This document shows, piece after piece, positions 1 to 7,388 of a DNA stretch of 64,000 nucleotides (the first letter of the stretch is position 1; each line of letters opens with the position of its first letter). The position numbers and the translations under genes are program-made. The DNA is from a virus: the IMG/VR virus record IMGVR_UViG_3300032194_000381, positions 1 through 64,000 of that record; one strand, given 5' to 3'. The notes beneath the pieces are model-generated. The model saw only the letters and a list, made by a program, of their open reading frames with translations. It was not told the origin of the DNA and made no database searches.

Positions 1-162
1 GCCGATACCCGGGACATGCTGGCCTGGATTGAGGCATTCGCCGCCCATCACCGCACCGACACCGGGGAACAGGCCTGGACCGTCTCCAATCGGTACGAAC
101 CGGAGCCCCTGGGGGACTTCGGACCCCTCCACAAGGCAGAAATCGAGCTCACCCAGGCCTGA
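1..162 (+). CDS. 3' end of an unknown protein (partial)
   Basis: The first frame is open from the window edge to a TGA at 160-162, giving the last 53 residues (ending ELTQA) of a protein whose start lies outside. Codon use is GC-rich like the genes to the right, and a hairpin with a T-run follows at once, which supports a genuine 3' end. No family recognised. Confidence 0.6.
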   Translation, partial: ADTRDMLAWIEAFAAHHRTDTGEQAWTVSNRYEPEPLGDFGPLHKAEIELTQA

Positions 163-170
163 CACCAGCC

Positions 171-197
171 CCAGCCCCTCCGGGGGCCTTTTTTTTG
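171..197 (+). terminator. Rho-independent terminator
   Basis: GCCCC pairs with GGGGC across a short TCCG loop and is followed by eight T residues. It lies 8 bases after the stop codon of the partial gene and separates it from the early operon. Confidence 0.8.
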
Positions 198-595
198 TCC
201 ATTTTTTGCGTACCTGCACCTCACACAGGTACGCCAAAGGCCGGGGGCAGTCAGGGACAGGGATCCGGGGGCCGGCTCCAGGGGTCTGGACCGGTCCTGG
301 ACGTGAAAATCTGGACCATACCGGGGGATATTTGTCAAATACACGGAAATGTTACGAAATCGTGCCATTTTGCCCCAATTTTGCCCCTTTATTGCGAATA
401 ATTCGCAGGAAAGCAGGCCTGGCGGGCCAGGTTACGGGTCGATCTGGTGGCGAATTAAGTACACGGCCCTGTACTGGGGAAAACTTTCTGAGCCTTTATT
501 GCAACTCATTCTCAAGAAGCGATGGCCCATTTTTTACATAAGCTCCTATTGGGGAATTGATTAGTGCAGTTAATATTACGGACTGTTACTTTGGC
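198..595. other. Non-coding stretch with short repeats
   Basis: No convincing gene is seen; frames open here are GC-driven and lack a plausible start. It holds a palindrome GGACCGGTCC near 287-298, a tandem TTTTGCCCC repeat near 367-386, a CCTGG/CCAGG hairpin at 418-431, and the octamer CGAAATCG at 355-362 that recurs at the promoter to the right. Such a mix could be a control or origin region, but nothing proves it. Confidence 0.4.
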
Positions 596-625
596 TTGAC
601 CCGGTTCTGGTCTGGTAGTTATATT
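596..625 (+). promoter_or_regulatory. Sigma-70-like promoter of the left operon
   Basis: TTGACC at 596-601 and TATATT at 620-625 are separated by 18 bases, close to the bacterial consensus. It sits about 65 bases before the first start codon of the left plus-strand gene run and is the best promoter seen in the first 8 kb, so it probably serves early transcription by host polymerase. Confidence 0.65.
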
Positions 626-633
626 GAGTGCAA

Positions 634-655
634 CGAAATCGGGGAAACGATTTCG
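634..655. promoter_or_regulatory. Perfect inverted repeat, candidate operator
   Basis: CGAAATCG (634-641) and its exact reverse complement CGATTTCG (648-655) flank a six-base GGGAAA loop, just downstream of the -10 box. It could be a repressor operator at the transcription start or a hairpin at the 5' end of the mRNA. The same half-site occurs at 355-362. Confidence 0.5.
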
Positions 656-688
656 ACTCCTGCCCACCTCGCAACGGCAACCCTGACC

Positions 689-934
689 ATGACCAAGCTG
701 AACCGCAAGCAACGGGAGCACATCCGCGCCATCTTCGCCTTCAAGGCCTGCGTGGAGTGTGCCTGTGACACGATCCAGGAAGACCTGTTAGCCCTGGGCA
801 TCGACCCTGACAGCACTGATGTCTGGGAGTACGCCGCTCAGTTGGAGGACCGCATCAATGCAGCCCTGAGCTATCCAGAGTTCACTCTCAATGCTGAGAT
901 CACAGCCAAGGTCAGAGCCAGCTTCATGAGCTGA
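689..934 (+). CDS. Small protein of unknown function
   Basis: 81 residues, starting MTKLNRKQREHIRAI. The frame is open further upstream, but that start would fall before the promoter, so the ATG at 689 is preferred. It is the first gene after the promoter. It contains Cys pairs (ACVECACD) and an acidic middle. No family recognised. Confidence 0.65.
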   Translation: MTKLNRKQREHIRAIFAFKACVECACDTIQEDLLALGIDPDSTDVWEYAAQLEDRINAALSYPEFTLNAEITAKVRASFMS

Positions 935-972
935 CCCTCTCACCCTTTCAAGCCCACCTACCGGCAACCCTG

Positions 973-1365
973 ATGACAACCATCAAGCTCACTCCAGCAC
1001 AAGCTGCGTTCCTCGATGACCGGCCAGGTGAGTGTGTCGCTGAATGCGTTCACGATCGTTTCCCAGGCATCGACGCCGACGACGCCGCGACAGCAGTGGA
1101 GAACGTCGAAACACTGTTCGGCTGGAACCCACGGAGGGGCACCTACAAGCCTGAGGTGATCGACCTTCAACGGCTCAGCAACGTCGAGAAGACTGCCCTG
1201 CTGGACTTCCTCGAGGGGTCGACAGTGTGCGGTCAGTTGTGGGACTCGATGCACATGGAACGTTCTCAAGCCCTGGCATATGCCCGCGCCAAGCGGACGT
1301 GTCACGCCATCGTCGACAAGTTCCGGGCCGCTGGTCTCAATGTCACCTTCATCCCTGATGCCTGA
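973..1365 (+). CDS. Unknown protein, 130 aa
   Basis: Starts MTTIKLTPAQAAFL and has an acidic, soluble composition. The start codon overlaps a 12-base sequence (CGGCAACCCTGA, 962-973) that also precedes the previous gene, so the two starts share a leader-like element. The next gene begins 3 bases after its stop. No family recognised. Confidence 0.7.
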   Translation: MTTIKLTPAQAAFLDDRPGECVAECVHDRFPGIDADDAATAVENVETLFGWNPRRGTYKPEVIDLQRLSNVEKTALLDFLEGSTVCGQLWDSMHMERSQALAYARAKRTCHAIVDKFRAAGLNVTFIPDA

Positions 1366-1367
1366 TC

Positions 1368-1616
1368 ATGTTCCTCGTCAAACAGTTCAACCAGGTCTCC
1401 GCTTACAGCTGGACGACCGTTCACGTCGAAGAGTTCCCCACGCTCGAAGAGGCTCTGGGTTACGTCAAGCACGTCATCGATCTCGATCTCGAGGTTGAAT
1501 GCAACTGCTGTGACGAGATGCAGATCCTCGACAACAGCAACAACTGCATCAAGTCCTGGGCCTGGTGCCCGGATGACATCGACGCCCCCTGCATCTGGAA
1601 CGAGATCAAGTCATGA
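1368..1616 (+). CDS. Small unknown protein, 82 aa
   Basis: Starts MFLVKQFNQVSAYSW. It carries a Cys cluster (ECNCCDEM) and aromatic residues, and overlaps the next gene by 4 bases (ATGA), typical of translational coupling. No family recognised. Confidence 0.65.
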   Translation: MFLVKQFNQVSAYSWTTVHVEEFPTLEEALGYVKHVIDLDLEVECNCCDEMQILDNSNNCIKSWAWCPDDIDAPCIWNEIKS

Positions 1617-1831
1617 CCAAGCGCACCCTCAAAGTCGGCGACCGCATCCGCTACAGCTCCCACCACTGCCGCACCATCGGAGCCATCACTGGCTTCACGC
1701 CACAAGCCCGGGGAGTGATCACCAGGCTGTGGGGCAAGGGAGAGTTTGCCGAGATCGTATGGGACTTCCCTGATGATCAAGGCATGCGATGCGGCGGGGC
1801 ACACATCAGCGCCCTGGAGAAGCTCAAGTGA
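1613..1831 (+). CDS. Small KVGDRI-type beta-barrel-like protein
   Basis: 72 residues. The N-terminus (KVGDRIRY) followed by short beta-like segments and an acidic W-D pattern resembles small SH3-like or KOW-like barrels. Two longer genes at 6773 and 7083 share the VGDR opening and an RGV/SGT turn, so the three may be distant paralogues; this is inference from pattern only. Confidence 0.65.
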   Translation: MTKRTLKVGDRIRYSSHHCRTIGAITGFTPQARGVITRLWGKGEFAEIVWDFPDDQGMRCGGAHISALEKLK

Positions 1832-1983
1832 CTCGACCATCAGATGACCTGAAGATCCTCTTCAAGTGGTTCGTCATTCCCTGGCTGATTATTTGCACAA
1901 TCGACATCAGCATTCAGGTCATAACTAATGATTGTGCACCGAAGATTCCATTCTGTACTTCCAATGAAAACATTCAAAGTTGA
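1828..1983 (+). CDS. Small membrane protein, GTG start
   Basis: A GTG overlapping the previous stop (GTGA) gives 51 residues with one hydrophobic segment (FVIPWLIICTIDI). The overlap pattern matches the neighbouring genes and decides the start. Its 3' end overlaps the next gene by about 56 bases. Function unknown. Confidence 0.5.
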   Translation: MTRPSDDLKILFKWFVIPWLIICTIDISIQVITNDCAPKIPFCTSNENIQS

Positions 1984-2140
1984 ACTCTCTCCCAAGGTTG
2001 AAAGTATCAATCAACCGCACCACGTTTTTATGACTATTGCAGAGTGTAAAGACATGGATGACTGCATCAATCACATTCATCACAATCATCCTGCACTCCA
2101 AATTGAATCCATCAGAGAGGTGCCTAATGACACTGCATGA
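1928..2140 (+). CDS. Small His-rich unknown protein
   Basis: 70 residues from the ATG at 1928, or 58 from the in-frame ATG at 1964 (MKTFKVEL), which would reduce overlap with the previous gene. The centre is rich in His and Asp (DCINHIHHNHP). Base composition is more AT-rich than its neighbours. No family recognised. Confidence 0.5.
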   Translation: MIVHRRFHSVLPMKTFKVELSPKVESINQPHHVFMTIAECKDMDDCINHIHHNHPALQIESIREVPNDTA

Positions 2141-2222
2141 CCTGGAACTTCTGGCTTTACTTCTAAGCCCAGCCATGCTCATGAGTGTGCTGATTCTCTT
2201 TACATTTGCCGCCGGAGGGTGA
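2127..2222 (+). CDS. 31-residue membrane peptide
   Basis: Starts MTLHDLELLALLL after an AGAGAGG ribosome-binding site and is almost entirely one hydrophobic helix ending in AAGG. It overlaps the previous gene by 14 bases and is followed one base later by the next ATG. Such tiny membrane peptides are common in phage early regions; no role can be assigned. Confidence 0.5.
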   Translation: MTLHDLELLALLLSPAMLMSVLILFTFAAGG

Positions 2223-2223
2223 C

Positions 2224-2382
2224 ATGACCACTAAACAACAGCTCCAACAGCAACTGGCCTACGCACAGGAACAGTTGATGATCGCCGACTCAATGGAAGC
2301 CCAGACCCGCTGGGGCATCCGCTGTGACCAGCTCGAGGCTGGTATCGAAGACCTCTCCTACTCCCCGACCGATGACAACTGA
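2224..2382 (+). CDS. Small coiled-coil-like protein, 52 aa
   Basis: Starts MTTKQQLQQQLAYAQ and is Gln/Ala-rich, probably helical. The ATG follows a GGAGGGTGAC ribosome-binding site. It overlaps the next gene by 11 bases. Function unknown. Confidence 0.6.
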   Translation: MTTKQQLQQQLAYAQEQLMIADSMEAQTRWGIRCDQLEAGIEDLSYSPTDDN

Positions 2383-2647
2383 ATTCACCTACGCCATCCA
2401 GCCTTCCTACCTGATCGAGCTGACCGATCACTGCTACCTGTCAGCACCGAATTGGGAGTCCGCTCAGGGCATCGCAAGGAGACAAGCGCAGGACGAGGCC
2501 ACGGACATGAACATCTGGAAGCTACCCATGGGTGGTCATCCCATGCTCTGGGGTCGGATCTACTACGAAGACCCGATGAAGAAGCCCATCGAAAACCCAG
2601 GTGACGACGGCGATCTGCTCGCCTACGAAGCAGGAGACGTTATCTAA
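2372..2647 (+). CDS. Unknown protein, 91 aa
   Basis: Starts MTTEFTYAIQPSYLI within the end of the previous gene; earlier starts in frame lie inside that gene. Contains an aromatic, acidic sequence (WGRIYYEDPMKKPIE). No family recognised. Confidence 0.65.
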   Translation: MTTEFTYAIQPSYLIELTDHCYLSAPNWESAQGIARRQAQDEATDMNIWKLPMGGHPMLWGRIYYEDPMKKPIENPGDDGDLLAYEAGDVI

Positions 2648-2711
2648 TCGCAACAGGTACTTGCACCCATGGCACACCTACGGCAACGTCTGTCGGTCAT
2701 GACCCTACTCA

Positions 2712-2948
2712 ATGGCTCGACCACGCAGCACGAACAAGAAGCGGATGACTCGCTTTCGCGTCAACAACAGAGGCGCCTTCGCCAGGCATCTCGCCGCACA
2801 GATCGACGGAGACGGCAACAACCACAACCTGATCGATCCCAACGCCAGCCTCAGCTCCCCGACCTCAGACCCCGTGTCACCGCAGCTCGAACTCCAACGA
2901 AAGCTCGACGAAGCCAAGGCTATTCGCGATCGTCCAACGTTCTTCTGA
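2712..2948 (+). CDS. Small basic protein, 78 aa
   Basis: Starts MARPRSTNKKRMTRF; the N-terminal third is strongly basic and could bind nucleic acid, and the C-terminus is helical and charged. A longer frame at 2669-3052 covers the same DNA but has an Arg/Gln-rich shadow-like composition in this part. Confidence 0.6.
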   Translation: MARPRSTNKKRMTRFRVNNRGAFARHLAAQIDGDGNNHNLIDPNASLSSPTSDPVSPQLELQRKLDEAKAIRDRPTFF

Positions 2949-3052
2949 TCATCGTCGGGCTACTGCACATCCTGACCCTGCACTTCGTTCTCTCCATCCC
3001 GTCCCCGCCGCCACTACCTCAGCCCCATGACTTCACGGCACCTCAAGCTTGA
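2945..3052 (+). CDS. Possible membrane peptide with CTG start
   Basis: A CTG overlapping the previous TGA (CTGA) opens 35 residues with one hydrophobic helix (LIIVGLLHILTLHFVLSI) and a Pro-rich tail. Stop-start overlaps of this type (ATGA, GTGA) are the rule in this operon, but CTG is a rare start, so the gene is tentative. Confidence 0.3.
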   Translation: MIIVGLLHILTLHFVLSIPSPPPLPQPHDFTAPQA

Positions 3053-3191
3053 AACGGATCTCGAGATCATCGACAACCTGCTGAACAAGCGTTACCAAAA
3101 TGGTCAGGGCTTAGACAGCGGAACCAGAGACCACCTCACCCGCCGCCGGGAGGAGATCCAACAACAGCTCCAAAAGATCAAGGCCGCATGA
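3027..3191 (+). CDS. Small helical protein, 54 aa
   Basis: Starts MTSRHLKLETDLEII and has charged heptad-like helices (RRREEIQQQLQKIKAA). It overlaps the end of the tentative peptide before it. Function unknown. Confidence 0.55.
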   Translation: MTSRHLKLETDLEIIDNLLNKRYQNGQGLDSGTRDHLTRRREEIQQQLQKIKAA

Positions 3192-3194
3192 CTA

Positions 3195-3485
3195 ATGCTC
3201 AACCCCCGCAATCTGGTCGGTCATGTCTTCGACTTACTCGACCTGGCCTTCTCTCAACAGAATCGAATCAAGCGCTACACCAGGGATCATTTTTACGACA
3301 CTAGACTCACGGTCCGTTGTGAGAAAGCCCCCTGGGTCACACATTCGAGCTTCGATACAGGACGCATCATCGACATGGCATTCGACTTCTCTGAACGCTA
3401 TCCCGATGCCTATGTCGACATCGAATTCACTGACGACGGCATCACCTACTTCTCTCTCCTGAACGGCAGGATCGAACCATCATGA
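3195..3485 (+). CDS. Unknown protein, 96 aa
   Basis: Starts MLNPRNLVGHVFDLL. It has a soluble alpha/beta pattern with an acidic C-terminal half. Overlaps the next gene by 4 bases (ATGA). No family recognised. Confidence 0.65.
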   Translation: MLNPRNLVGHVFDLLDLAFSQQNRIKRYTRDHFYDTRLTVRCEKAPWVTHSSFDTGRIIDMAFDFSERYPDAYVDIEFTDDGITYFSLLNGRIEPS

Positions 3486-3685
3486 TCAGCTACAACATCA
3501 ACCACATGGATCCGGAAACGTTGATGTACTTCTTCGAGGCCCGGATGAAACGATTGCTCAAGGATCCCAAGAACTTCGAGCACTTCACCGATGAACAGAT
3601 GGACATGATTGAAAACACAATCCTTCCATTCATGCACGACATCCTTCACATCAAATCAGAGGAGGTTCCGGCAGGTCATGCCTAG
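3482..3685 (+). CDS. Small acidic helical protein, 67 aa
   Basis: Starts MISYNINHMDPETLM, rich in Met, Phe and acidic residues. Coupled to both neighbours by overlap, so it is probably translated as part of the chain leading to the HTH gene. Function unknown. Confidence 0.65.
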   Translation: MISYNINHMDPETLMYFFEARMKRLLKDPKNFEHFTDEQMDMIENTILPFMHDILHIKSEEVPAGHA

Positions 3686-4223
3686 ATCGAAACACGGCCC
3701 CTTCGAGCTTCGACCAGGTGCAGACAAGTACTACACCAGGCAAGACGTACTCGAGAAGGTCAACTTCTCCCGCCACACACTCACCCGGCGGATCAAGAAC
3801 AAGTCGATGCCAGCTCCAGTCGAATCAAATGAACTGGATTACGCCTACCTGTTGTGGCTTCGTAAGGAGTTCGATGAATGGCTCGAGCAGCATCCTGAGT
3901 TCGATAAGGAGAAGAAGACAGGCCGCACCCGATGTGATGTCCGACTTCACTTCAAGAGCAGTGAGATCCAACTTGTAAGGCTCGCCTCACAGTGTGCTCA
4001 CCAGCTCGAAGCTGACACCGAAGACTTCATGAAGAAGGCTGTTATCCACTACGCGCAACAAGTCCTAAGACTCACCTATGACGACCTCATCACTCAAGAA
4101 CAACGCAAGGACCCGGAGCTCAGCTTCTACGACACACAGGTCCTCCTCCGCAAAGTCCGGGCGTACCACGAAAAGATCAACCGTGTCGAAGCAGCAAAGC
4201 AAAAGGAACGAGCGTTCCACTGA
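3678..4223 (+). CDS. HTH DNA-binding protein (MerR/excisionase-like)
   Basis: 181 residues. Residues about 14-60 (YYTRQDVLEKVNFSRHTLTRR) look like a winged or MerR/AlpA-type helix-turn-helix, followed by a basic linker and a helical C-terminal half. The ATG at 3678 is chosen because longer starts lie inside the previous gene. Its 3' end overlaps the ArdC gene by 41 bases. It may regulate the early operon or act like an excisionase; no integrase is present here, so a regulator is more likely. Confidence 0.6.
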   Translation: MPRSKHGPFELRPGADKYYTRQDVLEKVNFSRHTLTRRIKNKSMPAPVESNELDYAYLLWLRKEFDEWLEQHPEFDKEKKTGRTRCDVRLHFKSSEIQLVRLASQCAHQLEADTEDFMKKAVIHYAQQVLRLTYDDLITQEQRKDPELSFYDTQVLLRKVRAYHEKINRVEAAKQKERAFH

Positions 4224-5151
4224 GAACCTGCAACGTGGCGACGAGGAGCTGACGCAGCACCTGATCAACCTGCTGCACCAGAACATCAACCCATGGCACA
4301 GGGACTGGACAACGTTCTTCGGCAAGGGTCCGCACCGCAACCTTGACTCCGGTCATGAGTACAGCGGCAGCAACCCGGCCATCCTCGAGCTCTGGACTGC
4401 ACTGCGCTGCTACAGCCACCCGCTGTGGATCGGCGTAGGCCAGGCCAAGAAGAACAACTGGCTCCCACGCAAAGGCTCGAAGGGCTGCGCGATCATGCTG
4501 CCCGTACAGATCACCTATCCCAAGCGTGATCAGGACGGCAACGAACTGAAGGACTCTGATGGCAACCCGATCATGGGAAGCTTCGGCACCTTCAAGTACA
4601 GCAAGATCTTCAACGTCCAGGACATCAAAGGCATCACTGAAGAAGCAGAGGCCAAGCTCCAGGAGAAGATCCGCCAGGAGTGTGAGTCCTTCACTCCACT
4701 TGAACCCACAGCACGCCTTGAAGGAGCTGAGCGGGTGCTGGGCGCATGGTCCGTACCGACGACATGGTCAGGTAACAAGGCCTTTTACAGCCCCAGCGAA
4801 GACCGGATCACGATGCCTCCTGTTGATCAGTTCAACACCAGCGAAGGCATGTATGCGACCTGGGCGCACGAACAAGTGCATTCAACTGGTCACAAGTCTC
4901 GCCTCGATCGTGAGATGGGCGGTGGGTTTGATTCCATCACCTACGCCAGGGAAGAACTTGTTGCTGAACTGGGTGCCTATTTAATTTGCAACAGGTTACA
5001 GATTCGCAGCGACGTGATCAATCATGCTGCGTATCTGAAACACTGGATTGAGGTACTGAAGGAGAGCCCTGATGCACTCCGGAAGTGCTTGTCCGACGCC
5101 AGCAGAGCAGCCAATCTGATCTGCAACTTAGAGGAGGAGCAACCTATGTAA
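4183..5151 (+). CDS. ardC: ArdC-type antirestriction protein
   Basis: 322 residues from a GTG at 4183; the earlier in-frame ATG lies deep in the previous gene and would add an Arg/Ser-rich shadow sequence. The N-terminal half has the ArdC/DUF1738 ssDNA-binding signature (NINPWHRDW, then GVGQAKKNNW and GSKGCAIM). The C-terminal half is a zincin-like metallopeptidase with HEQVHSTGH and a downstream REELVAELGAYL helix supplying the third ligand. ArdC proteins of plasmids and phages protect incoming DNA from restriction; the position in an early-type operon fits that role. Activity is not shown by sequence alone. Confidence 0.85.
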   Translation: MSKQQSKRNERSTENLQRGDEELTQHLINLLHQNINPWHRDWTTFFGKGPHRNLDSGHEYSGSNPAILELWTALRCYSHPLWIGVGQAKKNNWLPRKGSKGCAIMLPVQITYPKRDQDGNELKDSDGNPIMGSFGTFKYSKIFNVQDIKGITEEAEAKLQEKIRQECESFTPLEPTARLEGAERVLGAWSVPTTWSGNKAFYSPSEDRITMPPVDQFNTSEGMYATWAHEQVHSTGHKSRLDREMGGGFDSITYAREELVAELGAYLICNRLQIRSDVINHAAYLKHWIEVLKESPDALRKCLSDASRAANLICNLEEEQPM

Positions 5152-5202
5152 TTGACAAAGGCGCACCTCCACTACCAAAGCCCATATCTATTCATTCCAA
5201 AC

Positions 5203-5655
5203 ATGATTGTCTCTACCAAGCAAAGCACCAACACCAACCTCCCTCCCACAGGAGTACAGACAACAGTCACAAAACCAAAGCGTGGCCCAGGCCGTCCCCG
5301 CAAGAACCCAGCACCTCAGGCTGCACCTGTAGCTGATCCTGTGATGAAGATGGTCGAGGACTATCGCGACATCCAAAACAAGATCAAGGCCCTGAATGAA
5401 GAGCTCGGCCCCCTGAAGGATGCACTGACCCGGCACCTGATCGCTGGAGAAGAAGACAAGATCGAACTGGCCGATGGCAGCTACGTCATCAGCAAGGTCA
5501 TGACGGCCCAGTGGACTTACTCCGAGAAGCTGGAGGCCAAGCGCATCAAGCTCGAGGAGCAGAAACTCGACCTGAAGACAGCAGAGAAGAAGGAACAACT
5601 CAACGGCAGCGCCACAGCCACCTTCACAGCACACGTTCGCGGGAGGGCCAAGTGA
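5203..5655 (+). CDS. AT-hook and coiled-coil protein
   Basis: 150 residues from the ATG at 5203 (a TTG at 5152 is an alternative). After a low-complexity N-terminus it has an AT-hook-like KRGPGRPRKNP, then a long charged coiled coil (VEDYRDIQNKIKALNEEL) and a beta hairpin (KIELADGSYVISK). This suggests a DNA-binding architectural or nuclease-inhibitor-like protein. It overlaps the next gene by 4 bases (GTGA). Confidence 0.6.
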   Translation: MIVSTKQSTNTNLPPTGVQTTVTKPKRGPGRPRKNPAPQAAPVADPVMKMVEDYRDIQNKIKALNEELGPLKDALTRHLIAGEEDKIELADGSYVISKVMTAQWTYSEKLEAKRIKLEEQKLDLKTAEKKEQLNGSATATFTAHVRGRAK

Positions 5656-6146
5656 CACGTTCAACTAATGAACAACTCGAGGCACGCGTGGAGGAGGCGG
5701 CAAACCTTCTCTCGGAGGGCTGGCCGGGCCGACGCATCGTCAAGGAACTGGCGGACAAGTACGACGTATCGCCGCAGGCGGCACGCACCTATGTCCGTCG
5801 CGGCCGTGAGCTACTGGTTGAAGCAGTGGCTCCACAGGATCGTGCATTCATGTTTGCCCAGGTCCTGGCGGGGCTCCAGCAAGATCGTCTGGATGCAAAG
5901 GAGGCTGGCAACATCTCTGCTCAAGTCGGCGCCTCCAAGGCGATGGTGAATCACCTGAAGCAGATCGCACACATCGATCCGATGCGTGACTGGGAGCAAG
6001 CCTTTGTTGAAGCTGCGGCTTCTGCATCTACCGGCAAGATCCCGAAGATCCGTGTAAATAAACAGGGACAAGAGCTTGCGATGCAGCAAGCAATGGACAA
6101 CCTAGGCAAACGCACCGATCAATTTATCGAGGGCTTCCATGACTAA
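5652..6146 (+). CDS. HTH protein, possible small terminase-like
   Basis: 164 residues from a GTG. Residues 20-55 (GWPGRRIVKELADKYDVSP) form a helix-turn-helix of the kind found at the N-terminus of phage terminase small subunits, followed by long helices and an acidic C-terminus. A large terminase is not adjacent, so the assignment is only structural analogy; a regulator is equally possible. Confidence 0.5.
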   Translation: MTRSTNEQLEARVEEAANLLSEGWPGRRIVKELADKYDVSPQAARTYVRRGRELLVEAVAPQDRAFMFAQVLAGLQQDRLDAKEAGNISAQVGASKAMVNHLKQIAHIDPMRDWEQAFVEAAASASTGKIPKIRVNKQGQELAMQQAMDNLGKRTDQFIEGFHD

Positions 6147-6525
6147 AGAAAACTGGGAAGAGTTTCTTGCTGAAGATGTTGATCACAAGAAACTCAAAGA
6201 TCAAAGGGATGAAGCTGAAGTCTTCATCAAAACTCACGAACAAACCATTAGAGATATCGAGTGGAAACTCATCACAATCAATGAGGTCAGCACCTTTCTC
6301 CAATCAAAGCTCTTCGACATGGAGCACGAAACGGTTTCAGATGAATGTGCGTACGAACGTCTTCAAGGCTTTATTCAAGAGCTCGAGGACAGTCGTTATG
6401 CACTATTCGATGAAGCTGGTGCAGCGGCCCGCTACAGGAACGACATGAAGAATCAGTACGACAGACTCAACGACCAGTGCGGTGATCGTTGGAAGATCGT
6501 ACGCCAACTGTTCGACGGCGCATGA
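6139..6525 (+). CDS. Coiled-coil protein, 128 aa
   Basis: Starts MTKENWEEFLAEDVD and is almost wholly helical with charged heptads. It overlaps the HTH gene by 8 bases and the following frame by 4 (ATGA). Function unknown. Confidence 0.65.
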   Translation: MTKENWEEFLAEDVDHKKLKDQRDEAEVFIKTHEQTIRDIEWKLITINEVSTFLQSKLFDMEHETVSDECAYERLQGFIQELEDSRYALFDEAGAAARYRNDMKNQYDRLNDQCGDRWKIVRQLFDGA

Positions 6526-6734
6526 CCCATGGGGCGGAGCCGGATCACTCTTCTCCGACTATCACGCTGCCGGGACATGCTGTCCACTACTCGGACCATG
6601 TGGTGGGTCACGTTGAAGCGGTAACTTCAACTGCAGCCTCTATCCCGAGATCCCCAGGTTCCCATCGAGGAGTGCAGGTGGCTCCAGGGTTCGAATGTAC
6701 CCACAATGGACCTGCATTAAGCGTGTGCTCGTAA
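6522..6734 (+). CDS. Doubtful small ORF, 70 aa
   Basis: The ATGA overlap with the previous gene supports a start here (MTHGAEPDHSSP), but the His/Ser/Pro-rich composition is not typical of a folded protein. A second frame over the same DNA reads protein-like on both sides of a single TGA near 6622. The region may be a decayed gene. Confidence 0.3.
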   Translation: MTHGAEPDHSSPTITLPGHAVHYSDHVVGHVEAVTSTAASIPRSPGSHRGVQVAPGFECTHNGPALSVCS

Positions 6735-6772
6735 GTCCCCCCACCCTTTACAAATCAAATCCCCTCAAGCTC

Positions 6773-7090
6773 ATGCCTCTCATCCCAAGATCAGCCAACA
6801 AACTCCTGAAACTGAATCGAAACTTCGCTGTTGGTGATCGTGTCTGCCAGCGGCCACGGGCAGGAACAATCGCAACACCAGGCTCACCAGCTCCGATGGC
6901 ATCTCGACGCGGTGTCGTTGTAGAAAGCGTAGAGATCAAGGTCCGGAACAAGAAAGCCATCGCAGGGTATTCAGTCCGCCAGGCCAGCATGGTGCAATGG
7001 GACGGCAGCTCAGCAGCAGAACGAGTCGAGCACAACCGGCTGATCCACGAATCGGAATTCGAGCTCGTGCTGGAGAACCTCAATGACTGA
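6773..7090 (+). CDS. VGDRV-type beta-barrel-like protein, copy 1
   Basis: 105 residues from the ATG at 6773. It shares an ordered pattern with the next gene: FxVGDRVxxRP, a GTI/GVVV turn, a basic stretch, GYSxR, VxWD and a C-terminal IxESE. The two are tandem paralogues, overlapping by 8 bases. The pattern suggests an SH3-like barrel; function unknown. Confidence 0.65.
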   Translation: MPLIPRSANKLLKLNRNFAVGDRVCQRPRAGTIATPGSPAPMASRRGVVVESVEIKVRNKKAIAGYSVRQASMVQWDGSSAAERVEHNRLIHESEFELVLENLND

Positions 7091-7388
7091 GAAGAAGGTC
7101 GACTACAAATTCAATGTGGGTGACCGCGTTGCTGAACGACCCACCAGAACCTTTCGACTAACCAGCAACGCAGTGCTCAATGGAGCCAAGACCAAAAGCG
7201 GAACGATCGTAGATAAGCAAGTACGCAAACAACGCTACAGAAACTCACCGAAAGGTTATTCAATGCGTCCTTACGTAAAGGTTATGTGGGACATCAGATC
7301 GGTTGCCGAATGGGTGATCGAATCTAGAGTGATACCCGAGTCTGAACTCCAGGAGCAGATCGACATGTTGTACCACGAGATTGGCTGA
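7083..7388 (+). CDS. VGDRV-type beta-barrel-like protein, copy 2
   Basis: 101 residues. Same layout as the preceding gene (FNVGDRVAERP, KSGTIVDKQ, GYSMRPYVKVMWD, RVIPESEL). Its stop overlaps the thyX start by one base, so it is probably translated with thyX. Role unknown. Confidence 0.65.
   Translation: MTEKKVDYKFNVGDRVAERPTRTFRLTSNAVLNGAKTKSGTIVDKQVRKQRYRNSPKGYSMRPYVKVMWDIRSVAEWVIESRVIPESELQEQIDMLYHEIG

Noticed and set aside
29-541. Open frame of 170 codons at the left edge
   Set aside because: Pro/Ser/Arg-rich composition, spans the real partial gene, the terminator and the non-coding gap; typical GC-driven shadow.
2669-2944. Plus-strand frame with Arg/Gln-rich product over 2712-2948
   Set aside because: Low-complexity shadow of the 78-residue gene; only its last 35 residues (from 2945) look like a possible peptide.
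5652-6146. Firm call of terminase small subunit
   Set aside because: Only an HTH and helices are visible and there is no large terminase beside it; kept as an HTH protein.
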